A stretch of 5,077 nt of DNA from Desulfovibrio sp. (GTDB lineage Bacteria; Desulfobacterota; Desulfovibrionia; Desulfovibrionales; Desulfovibrionaceae). Below, piece by piece: positions 1 to 5,077 of this stretch. Position numbers and translations under genes: made by a program. Below the pieces are notes generated by a model. It did no database searches, had not been told where the DNA came from, and saw only the letters and a program-made list of their open reading frames with translations. The first letter of the stretch is position 1. Each line of letters opens with the position of its first letter. The stretch is from the NCBI GenBank assembly GCA_003512875.1, contig DONZ01000018.1, positions 1 through 5,077 of the forward strand. Reading direction: 5' to 3'.

Positions 1-1574
1 TGGTTGACCATGAAATGCTTGAGCTTGCAAAAGAGGATATTCAGGAGTTCGTCAAAGACTCTTTTTTGGAACATGCCCCGATTTTTCCTGTTTCCTCCCA
101 TACGGGCGAAGGCTTGGAAGAACTCAAACAGGCTATTATCGGAAAAAATCATACTATACGCCCCAAACGCAGGAATAATATTTTTCGTTTGCCCGTCGAC
201 AGGGTTTTCAGCCTGAAAGGTCATGGAACGCTCGTCACCGGCACGCTTCTTTCCGGTTCCGCCCGCGTTGGCGATGAAGTTTGCATTATGCCCCGAAACA
301 TACCCAGCAAAATCCGCTCTGTCCAAAGCCACGGACAAAACTTGGAAAAAGCCCTTGCCGGAAACAGAACGTCCGTCAATTTAGCCAATATTGAAGTCAG
401 TGACATCGAGCGGGGCAACACCGTCACCTATCCTCAAACCCTTTTCCCTTCTGCCCGCTGGCTTGTAAAACTTCATTGCCTTTCCTCTTCGCCAAAGCCG
501 ATCCGCAACAGGACGGAAATCCATTTCCACCACGGCACAAAAGAAGTCATGGCAAAACTCTACTTAAAAGATAAAAACAAACTGGAGCCGAACGAAACCT
601 GCCTTTGCGAAGTTAAATTTTCCGAACCGATGTGCGGCGTTTTCGGGGACAAATGCATTTTACGGAATTTTTCTCCTTTGCAAACCGTTGCAGGAGCTTC
701 CATCATCAATCCCTTACCCCATTTTCCAAAACTCAAAGAAATATCCGACCCGAAAAATTTCCTGAGCTTGGAACAGGACTTTCTTGATGAAAACACACGG
801 AACAACGCCCTGTATGAACAGCTCAAATGCGGCAATAAAACGGGAATTTCTCTCAGGCGGTTAACCCTGCTGTGCAATCTTGACGAAAAAGACCTTGATA
901 AGGCTTTGCAGCAATTAACAGCCCAAAAACGCTGTATTTCCTATGACAAGGAAAATAAAACCTATCTGGCTGCCCCTTATGCCCTTGAGCATGAACAAGC
1001 CATGCTCGAAATACTCCAAAAATACCATCAAAACGAACCATTGAAACAATATATGCCGAAAGCCTCTTTGCTTTCGCATTTTGAACAGCCCAAATTAGCC
1101 CATTATGTTTTGGAAACCTTAATCAAACAAAAGCGAATCGCCGTTTTTGAAGACGGGGTATGCTTGACGGAACACAATATTGCATTAAAAAGCCATGAAC
1201 ATACGCTCAAAACAAACCTTTATGATGACTTTATGCAAAATCCGCAAAATCCTCCCCTCTTGAAGGAACTCATAGAAAAATATTCCGTTCCCCAAAAAGA
1301 ACTTCTTGATGTGCTCGCTTTGCTCATCCAGGAACATAAGCTCATAAAAATCACGGAGGGCATGTATTTTCTCAGTACGGAACTTGCGGAAATAAAAAAT
1401 AATATCCTGCAATTTTTCAAAAACAACCAAGATATGAGCCCCGGTGACTTCAAGGAACTTTCCAAAGGACTTACCCGAAAATATGCCATTCCGGTGCTTG
1501 AATATTTTGATAAGGAACGCATGACCATCCGTGTCGGCGATGTGAGAAGATTGCGAAATACGGGTCTGATATGA
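1..1574 (+). CDS. selB: Selenocysteine-specific translation elongation factor SelB, 5' end missing
   Basis: SelB is the GTPase that carries selenocysteinyl-tRNA(Sec) to the ribosome and recognises the SECIS hairpin after an in-frame UGA. The reading frame is open from the left edge (first full codon at 3), so about 523 residues are visible; roughly 135-145 residues are probably missing. The lost part would hold the P-loop, the DTPGHE-type switch and the NKxD motif. Numbering from the first visible Met (15): the end of the G domain shows PVSSHTGEGLEEL (25-37). EF-Tu-like domain 2 starts near 58 with RLPVDRVFSLKGHGTLVTGT (58-77). Domain 3 spans about 147-235 (FHHGTKEVMAKLYL, then GDKCILRNFSPLQTVAGASI). 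The usual TIGGG there reads TVAGA. From about 255 to the end come winged-helix repeats; the last one, which binds SECIS RNA in this family, ends with RKYAIPVLEYFDKERMTIRVGDVRRLR (489-514), a strong SelB signature. The stop codon overlaps the next start as ATGA. Confidence 0.95.
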   Translation, partial: VDHEMLELAKEDIQEFVKDSFLEHAPIFPVSSHTGEGLEELKQAIIGKNHTIRPKRRNNIFRLPVDRVFSLKGHGTLVTGTLLSGSARVGDEVCIMPRNIPSKIRSVQSHGQNLEKALAGNRTSVNLANIEVSDIERGNTVTYPQTLFPSARWLVKLHCLSSSPKPIRNRTEIHFHHGTKEVMAKLYLKDKNKLEPNETCLCEVKFSEPMCGVFGDKCILRNFSPLQTVAGASIINPLPHFPKLKEISDPKNFLSLEQDFLDENTRNNALYEQLKCGNKTGISLRRLTLLCNLDEKDLDKALQQLTAQKRCISYDKENKTYLAAPYALEHEQAMLEILQKYHQNEPLKQYMPKASLLSHFEQPKLAHYVLETLIKQKRIAVFEDGVCLTEHNIALKSHEHTLKTNLYDDFMQNPQNPPLLKELIEKYSVPQKELLDVLALLIQEHKLIKITEGMYFLSTELAEIKNNILQFFKNNQDMSPGDFKELSKGLTRKYAIPVLEYFDKERMTIRVGDVRRLRNTGLI

Positions 1575-2086
1575 TATATACCGCTATTGACTTTGAAACC
1601 GCTGACAACGGTAAAGACAGCGCCTGCGCCGTAGGTTTGGTTAAAATGCAGGACACCTGCATCATTGACAGCTTTTACCGGCTTATCCGCCCTCCGCGTT
1701 CCTGGATAAAATATGCTTATTTTCACGGAATCACATGGGATATGCTTAAAAATCAGCCGAATTTTGCCGAGCAATGGCATGATATTGAAGCGTTTTTAAA
1801 AGGCACGGAAGCTTTCATTGCCCATAATGCCCAATTCGACAAAGGTGTTTTGTACGGTACGGCAAACGCCTATGCCATCCGTCCCCCGGAAATTCCTTTT
1901 TATTGTACGCTTAAAGGTTCCAGAAAATTTTTGCAGCTGCAAAAAAACAGTTTGGATTATGTTTGCAGCGCCTTGCAAATAAATCTGCAGCATCACCATG
2001 CATTTTCAGACGCCGCGGCATGCGCTGAAATTTTCATTCATTTTCATAAACAAGGATTTCCGATAAATTCTTGCCTCTTACAGTGA
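1571..2086 (+). CDS. Stand-alone DEDDh 3'-5' exonuclease (DnaQ/epsilon-like)
   Basis: A 171-residue protein that is essentially one RNase T/DnaQ-type exonuclease domain. These enzymes remove nucleotides from the 3' end of DNA or RNA using two metal ions. All four acidic ligands and the catalytic His can be seen: ExoI is AIDFET with D7 and E9, ExoII is HNAQFD with D90, and ExoIII is HHAFSDAAA with H142 and D147. The FHGIT segment (51-55) is the common substrate-contact motif of DnaQ relatives. There is no C-terminal extension for binding a polymerase subunit, and no BRCT or helicase domain, so the protein is shorter than a replicative epsilon subunit (about 240 residues). The start is fixed by ExoI beginning only six residues in. 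The ATG overlaps the selB stop by ATGA, and no Shine-Dalgarno is evident, suggesting coupled translation. It could act in DNA repair or in RNA or oligonucleotide turnover; sequence alone does not say which. Confidence 0.9.
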   Translation: MIYTAIDFETADNGKDSACAVGLVKMQDTCIIDSFYRLIRPPRSWIKYAYFHGITWDMLKNQPNFAEQWHDIEAFLKGTEAFIAHNAQFDKGVLYGTANAYAIRPPEIPFYCTLKGSRKFLQLQKNSLDYVCSALQINLQHHHAFSDAAACAEIFIHFHKQGFPINSCLLQ

Positions 2087-2092
2087 GTTTTT

Positions 2093-2905
2093 ATGCTTAT
2101 CGATTTACACACACACACTTGTTACGGACACGGCAGCAATACTGTTTTTGAAATGTTCCAGGCGGGACGAAGAGCGGGCTTGGACGTACACGGTTTCAGC
2201 GAACATTCCCCGCGTCCTTCAGGGTACGATTACACCAATGAATACCGTGAACATTTAAACAAGCATTTTCAGGATTATCTTGATGAAGTCGAAAAAATAA
2301 AACAAGAACGGAAAGAAAACAAGATATTGCTGGCTTTGGAACTCGACTGGCTGGAAGACGAACCGGATTTCATGCAGGAATGCATGGAAAGGCATTCTTT
2401 TGATTATGTCATCGCAGGCATTCATTTTATCAAAAAATGGGGATTTGACGACCAAGCTTCCCATTGGGTAAACTTGTCCAAGCAAGAAAAACACGCCTAT
2501 TATGCCGCCTATTACAAGACCATGATAAAAATGGCGGAAAGCAAACTGTTTCATATCGTGGCGCACCCCGATCTGATTAAGATTTTCAGCCGGGAAACCT
2601 TTGCGGAATGGATAAAAAACAACAAAAGCCTTGCGGAAGACGCGCTTCTTGCCTGCAAAGAAAACAAACTCTGCATGGAAATTTCTTCAGCCGGCTTACG
2701 CAAACCTTGCCAGGAAATTTACCCTTGCAGAACACTCATGGAAATAGCAAAAGATATTGATATTCCAATCACGTTCGCCTCCGACGGGCATTGCGTCAAC
2801 ACAATTGCCAAAAATATCGGCATGCTGCATGAATACGCCAAAGAATACGGCTTTACGGAACAAAATTATTTTGAAAACAACACTCAAATCACAGTAGCGC
2901 TCTGA
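2093..2905 (+). CDS. PHP-family phosphohydrolase, histidinol-phosphatase (HisJ/HisK-like)
   Basis: A 270-residue PHP-domain protein. In the HisJ family the reaction is removal of phosphate from L-histidinol phosphate, the penultimate stage of histidine synthesis, at a trinuclear metal centre. The likely metal ligands are visible in the usual order: DLHTH (H6, H8), YGHG (H13), SEH (E37, H38), ALELD (E83), AGIH (H111), AHPD (H158) and SDGH (D231, H233). The segment from GFDDQASHW onward and length near 270 match the HisJ-type family rather than YcdX-type PHP proteins. The last motif is SDGH where SDAH is more common; both metal-binding residues are kept. The start is fixed because the first metal motif lies at residues 4-8. 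It follows the exonuclease by 6 nt with only a weak GTGAG upstream. No other histidine-synthesis gene is in view, so histidinol phosphate as substrate is a family-based guess; another phosphoester is possible. Confidence 0.88.
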   Translation: MLIDLHTHTCYGHGSNTVFEMFQAGRRAGLDVHGFSEHSPRPSGYDYTNEYREHLNKHFQDYLDEVEKIKQERKENKILLALELDWLEDEPDFMQECMERHSFDYVIAGIHFIKKWGFDDQASHWVNLSKQEKHAYYAAYYKTMIKMAESKLFHIVAHPDLIKIFSRETFAEWIKNNKSLAEDALLACKENKLCMEISSAGLRKPCQEIYPCRTLMEIAKDIDIPITFASDGHCVNTIAKNIGMLHEYAKEYGFTEQNYFENNTQITVAL

Positions 2906-2906
2906 T

Positions 2907-4400
2907 ATGCCCAAACTCATTGAAATACAAGATTTAAGTTTTACTTATTATACTGAAAACAAAGAAGAAATCACTGCCCTTGACCATATCGATTTTACCT
3001 TAAACCAAGGGGAACATGTCGCAATTATCGGTGAAAACGGTGCAGGAAAATCCACGTTCCTGCAAATAATGCGCGGAGAAATTTATCCAAGTCCCAAAAA
3101 CGGCGGAAAAATTTATTGGTATGAAAACGGCAAGGCAAGCGATTCTCCCCTTTCGGCTCGTGAAATATGCGCTATCATTTCCCCCAAGGAGCAAGATTAT
3201 TATGCCCGGCAGGACTGGAAAGTGAATTGCCTTGAAATTGTCTTGGCAGCCTGCAGCAACGATTATATCCTCTATCGGGAACCTGACACGGAAGAAATAC
3301 TGCAAGCAGTTGAAATTGCAAAACAATTAGGTGCAGAATATTTACTTTACACGCCTATCAACAAACTCTCCCAAGGGCAGCTCCGCATTATGCTCATAGC
3401 AAGGGCGCTTATGAAAAAAAGCCCCGTGATTTTGCTTGATGAACCTCTGAACGGTTTAGACGGGGAAACGCAAAAACTTTTCTGGAACACCTTGGAAAAA
3501 CTTGCCGCAAGCAAATTGGCGCATAAGCCCACCATTGTCTTGACAACCCACCTTTTTCCATTGCCTCCCTATATCAAGCGCTGTTATGAGATGAAACAAG
3601 GCAGACTCACCGCCATTGATAACGACAATCCCAGCGAGCTTATGAAAATTGCCGAACAATATCAGCCTATTCCTTTGCGGCACATTGAGAAGAACCAAGA
3701 TCAGGCAATGGAAATCATCCTTGAAAACGCAAGCATTTATTTGGAACATGCCGAAATTGTCAAACATGTCAACTGGCATATCAAACCCAAAGAACAATGG
3801 ACGCTCATCGGGCATAACGGTTCGGGAAAATCCACATTGCTCAACGGTATTTTAGGGTTTTTGCCCATCGCACACGGCGGAACGATTACCCGAAATTGGT
3901 ATCAAAACATCCAATCTCCCCCGGTTCCCCTGACCATTTTGGATGAAATCAAGAAAAAAATCCGCTTTGTTTCCGATTCCCTGCAAATCCATTATACGTT
4001 CAACGATACTGTGTTCAATATCATTTTTGCGGGATTTGACGGAAATATCGGCGTATACCGGGAAAAAACGAGCGAAGAAGAACAAAAAATCCAAGAACTG
4101 ATCTATCAGCTCAATCTCGGGCATTTAACCAACCGCCCCTTCCGTTCCCTGTCTACCGGACAAGCCCGCAAAGTGCTTCTCGCCCGCGCAATTATCGGCG
4201 ACCCTGCCCTTTTGCTCCTTGATGAACCTTTTTCCGGGCTCGACCCCAGAAACAAGCAGGAAATCAAAGAATTTTTAGAATACAAAATCGCTGAAACTTC
4301 TTTGCAAAGCATATTGGTCAGCCACCTTGAAAGCGATTATTTATCGTGCTCCACACATTTCGGAACACTTTTCAAAGGCGAATTTTCCCTTATAGAATAA
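2907..4400 (+). CDS. Soluble tandem ABC ATPase, ModF-like
   Basis: A 497-residue protein with two ABC nucleotide-binding domains and no membrane segments. Domain 1 has Walker A GENGAGKST (42-50), a Q-loop Gln near Q96 in ISPKEQDYY, signature LSQGQLR (154-160), Walker B VILLDEP with E179, and switch H215. Domain 2 has Walker A GHNGSGKST (302-310), a Q-loop-like SLQ (358-360), signature LSTGQAR (415-421), Walker B LLLLDEP with E440, and switch H473. Both sites look catalytically competent. FVSDSLQIHYTF and FAGFDGNIGVY in domain 2, followed by RPFRSLSTGQARKVLLARA, resemble ModF (formerly PhrA), a cytosolic ATPase found near molybdate transport genes. Its exact role is poorly defined, and no modABC gene is visible here. 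It lacks the Arg-rich linker of ABC-F translation factors: residues about 245-270 are short. The start ATG is 1 nt after the preceding stop without a Shine-Dalgarno. Alternatives are an ECF-type energy-coupling ATPase or an unassigned ABC ATPase. Confidence 0.85.
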   Translation: MPKLIEIQDLSFTYYTENKEEITALDHIDFTLNQGEHVAIIGENGAGKSTFLQIMRGEIYPSPKNGGKIYWYENGKASDSPLSAREICAIISPKEQDYYARQDWKVNCLEIVLAACSNDYILYREPDTEEILQAVEIAKQLGAEYLLYTPINKLSQGQLRIMLIARALMKKSPVILLDEPLNGLDGETQKLFWNTLEKLAASKLAHKPTIVLTTHLFPLPPYIKRCYEMKQGRLTAIDNDNPSELMKIAEQYQPIPLRHIEKNQDQAMEIILENASIYLEHAEIVKHVNWHIKPKEQWTLIGHNGSGKSTLLNGILGFLPIAHGGTITRNWYQNIQSPPVPLTILDEIKKKIRFVSDSLQIHYTFNDTVFNIIFAGFDGNIGVYREKTSEEEQKIQELIYQLNLGHLTNRPFRSLSTGQARKVLLARAIIGDPALLLLDEPFSGLDPRNKQEIKEFLEYKIAETSLQSILVSHLESDYLSCSTHFGTLFKGEFSLIE

Positions 4401-4427
4401 TTACTCAAAAATATAAATTCATTTGAA

Positions 4428-4440
4428 GAAAATTATTTTC
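4428..4440. promoter_or_regulatory. 6-1-6 dyad, Fur-like operator candidate
   Basis: The sequence GAAAATTATTTTC is a perfect inverted repeat with a single central base. This is the geometry of the Fur-family box (TGAAAATnATTTTCA-like forms are known in several bacteria, from memory); the outermost T/A pair is not conserved here. Aligned against the classical 19-bp E. coli Fur consensus, positions 4422-4440 match at 12 of 19 bases by hand count. AT-rich DNA yields such matches by chance, so this is a candidate only. It lies upstream of the proposed -35. Confidence 0.4.
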
Positions 4441-4443
4441 CTT

Positions 4444-4462
4444 AGATAATTCTTGATTATCT
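4444..4462. promoter_or_regulatory. 7-5-7 inverted repeat, candidate operator
   Basis: AGATAAT and ATTATCT form perfect 7-bp arms around the 5-nt centre TCTTG. The right arm overlaps the proposed -35 element (4453-4458). The hexamers GATAAT/ATTATC recur in the next dyad, which suggests repeated half-sites for a dimeric repressor. The core TTGATTATC also resembles part of the MarR-type FabT fatty-acid operator (from memory), so a lipid regulator is an alternative to Fur. Confidence 0.45.
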
Positions 4463-4481
4463 TATGATAATTCATTATCAT
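4453..4481 (+). promoter_or_regulatory. Candidate sigma70 promoter for the flavoprotein gene
   Basis: TTGATT (4453-4458) matches the -35 consensus at 4 of 6, and TATCAT (4476-4481) matches the -10 at 5 of 6, with an ideal 17-nt spacer. Transcription would begin near 4488, giving a leader of about 42 nt. The elements overlap the two perfect inverted repeats, as expected of a repressible promoter. The region is AT-rich, so chance promoter-like hexamers are common; TATGAT at 4463-4468 is one such but has no -35. Confidence 0.45.
4464..4481. promoter_or_regulatory. Perfect 8-2-8 palindrome, candidate operator over the -10
   Basis: ATGATAAT and ATTATCAT are perfect 8-bp arms separated by TC. The right arm contains the proposed -10 hexamer TATCAT (4476-4481), so a protein bound here would block the promoter. 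The 15-bp Fur core TGATAATnATTATCA is matched in both arms, but the centre is two bases rather than one. A hairpin is also possible in RNA or DNA, but the arms are A/T pairs and it would be weak. Confidence 0.5.
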
Positions 4482-4517
4482 GCAGTTGCCTTAGACAATT
4501 TTGATTAACTAATAACA

Positions 4518-4523
4518 AAAGGA
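4518..4523 (+). promoter_or_regulatory. Ribosome binding site of the flavoprotein gene
   Basis: AAAGGA ends 6 nt before the ATG at 4530, a good Shine-Dalgarno at normal spacing. An in-frame TAA at 4506-4508 with no ATG, GTG or TTG between it and 4530 makes that ATG the only usable start. It is the one clear ribosome binding site at a gene start in the window. Confidence 0.75.
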
Positions 4524-4529
4524 AATACT

Positions 4530-5077
4530 ATGTCTTTTCCAAGTCTTACCATCGGCGACCTTGTTGCTAAATTACCCATTGTGCAAGGTGGCATGGGAGT
4601 TGGCATTTCTCTTTCCGGGCTTGCTTCCGCTGTTGCAAACCAAGGAGGCATAGGCGTTATCGCAGGTGCTATGATCGGCATGCGTGAACCTGATATTGTC
4701 AAAAACCCTGTTGAAGCGAATGTACGCGCATTAAAAAATGAAATTGAAAAAGCCCGCGCCCTCAGCCCGAACGGAATTTTAGGCGTAAACATCATGGTTG
4801 CCCTGACCACTTTCAAAGAAATGGTGAAAGCTTCCATTGAGAGCCGTGCGAATATTATCTTTTCCGGAGCAGGTCTGCCCATGGACCTGCCTAAAATCCT
4901 TTTGGCGACCTGTGAAGAAAAAAAAGAAGAATTTAAAACCAAACTCGTCCCCATTATTTCCTCCGCCCGCGCAGCTTCCGTCATTGCCAAGAAATGGGAA
5001 TCAAAAACCGGACTTCTTCCCGACGCTTTCGTTGTCGAAGGTCCGAAAGCCGGCGGACATTTGGGGTATAAATATGA
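4530..5077 (+). CDS. Nitronate monooxygenase-family FMN enzyme, 3' end missing
   Basis: The first 182 residues of a TIM-barrel flavoprotein of the nitronate monooxygenase (formerly 2-nitropropane dioxygenase)/FabK group; the frame is still open at the right edge, so about half the expected 350-400 residues is present. Visible signatures are PIVQGGMGVGIS (16-27), where the QGGM loop contacts FMN; a GGIGVIAGAMIGM segment (39-51); GVNIMVAL (85-92); FSGAGLP (111-117); and EGPKAGGHLG (170-179), whose AGGH motif carries the conserved His (H177) near the flavin. Family members oxidise alkyl nitronates with oxygen, or in FabK reduce enoyl-ACP during fatty acid synthesis. Which reaction applies cannot be read from this half; in an anaerobe true monooxygenase activity would be odd. 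It has its own promoter region and ribosome binding site and is separated from the upstream unit by 129 nt, so it is probably regulated independently. Confidence 0.85.
   Translation, partial: MSFPSLTIGDLVAKLPIVQGGMGVGISLSGLASAVANQGGIGVIAGAMIGMREPDIVKNPVEANVRALKNEIEKARALSPNGILGVNIMVALTTFKEMVKASIESRANIIFSGAGLPMDLPKILLATCEEKKEEFKTKLVPIISSARAASVIAKKWESKTGLLPDAFVVEGPKAGGHLGYKY

Larger units (their letters stand above)
4440..4507 (+). repeat. Imperfect direct repeat, two copies 49 nt apart
   Basis: Copy 1 (4440-4459) and copy 2 (4489-4507) share CCTTAGAYAATT, then TTGATTA. They differ by one T/C substitution and one extra C in copy 1. Copy 1 carries the left dyad and the proposed -35. Copy 2 lies in the leader and holds a degenerate dyad at 4492-4511 (TAGACAAT and ATTAACTA, 6 of 8 positions paired). 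It may be a duplicated operator whose second copy has drifted. Confidence 0.5.
4401..4529. other. AT-rich intergenic regulatory region
   Basis: This 129-nt gap separates the four-gene unit from the flavoprotein gene and is the only sizeable non-coding stretch. It is strikingly AT-rich. I see no GC-rich hairpin followed by a T run, so no intrinsic terminator can be assigned after the ABC ATPase. It contains four inverted repeats, an imperfect direct repeat, one plausible promoter and a ribosome binding site, each listed separately. Confidence 0.75.

Noticed and set aside
4..216. Short + strand open frame starting with TTG near the left edge
   Set aside because: It is out of frame with selB, whose homology runs continuously through the same region from position 3.
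1220..1780. 186-residue open frame on the - strand
   Set aside because: It lies opposite the end of selB and the start of the exonuclease, both with strong family motifs. Its translation has no recognisable domain and it spans a gene junction.
2907..4400. ABC-F (EttA/Uup-type) translation factor
   Set aside because: The protein has two ABC domains without membrane segments, but it lacks the long charged inter-domain linker. The RPFRSLSTGQARKVLLARA and GFDGNIGVY segments fit ModF better.
4463..4468. TATGAT as the -10 element
   Set aside because: It is a good -10 match but has no acceptable -35 at 16-18 nt upstream; the pair TTGATT/TATCAT with a 17-nt spacer is better.
4401..4482. Intrinsic terminator after the ABC ATPase gene
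   Set aside because: The inverted repeats here have almost only A/T pairs and are not followed by a T run, so they fit protein-binding sites better than a terminator.
4505..4990. 161-residue open frame on the - strand
   Set aside because: It is antisense to the flavoprotein gene, whose FMN motifs are clear. Its Ala/Met/Pro-rich translation is what the complement of that coding sequence would give.

Overview
The window carries five protein-coding genes, all on the + strand and tightly packed. The first is cut by the left edge and the last by the right edge. No RNA genes, mobile elements or CRISPR repeats were seen. The organism is a bacterium that makes selenoproteins, because the first gene is a clear selenocysteine-specific elongation factor (SelB). 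Base composition is moderately AT-rich by eye and similar across all genes, with no sign of recent transfer. The mix of a SelB, a soluble ModF-like tandem ABC ATPase and a nitronate monooxygenase/FabK-type flavoprotein would fit an anaerobe, perhaps a low-GC relative of Desulfovibrio. That placement is an impression from protein style, not a demonstrated assignment.

Positions 1-4400 look like one transcription unit: selB (3' part), a stand-alone DEDDh 3'-5' exonuclease, a PHP-family histidinol-phosphatase-like phosphohydrolase, and a two-domain ABC ATPase of the ModF type. The junctions are an ATGA overlap (1571-1574), a 6-nt gap (2087-2092) and a 1-nt gap (2906). None of the three downstream genes has a good Shine-Dalgarno sequence, so translational coupling is likely. 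The products do not form one obvious pathway. A loose link is that selenocysteine insertion (SelB) and molybdate handling (ModF-like ATPase) both serve Mo/W-selenocysteine enzymes such as formate dehydrogenase. The exonuclease and PHP protein sit outside that theme.

Positions 4401-4529 are the only real intergenic region and the most unusual part of the window. It is very AT-rich and holds a row of inverted repeats: a 6-1-6 dyad at 4428-4440, a 7-5-7 dyad at 4444-4462, a perfect 8-2-8 dyad at 4464-4481, and a degenerate one at 4492-4511. A plausible sigma70 promoter lies inside the array, and an imperfect 19-20 nt direct repeat recurs 49 nt apart. The hexamers GATAAT/ATTATC and the GAAAAT-T-ATTTTC dyad resemble Fur-family operators, though only one dyad has the usual 1-nt centre. 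From this region starts a gene with a good ribosome binding site, encoding the N-terminal half of a nitronate monooxygenase-family FMN enzyme, which runs off the right edge.

No clearly new multi-gene system was found. The best leads are the operator array and the unexplained exonuclease-PHP pair.
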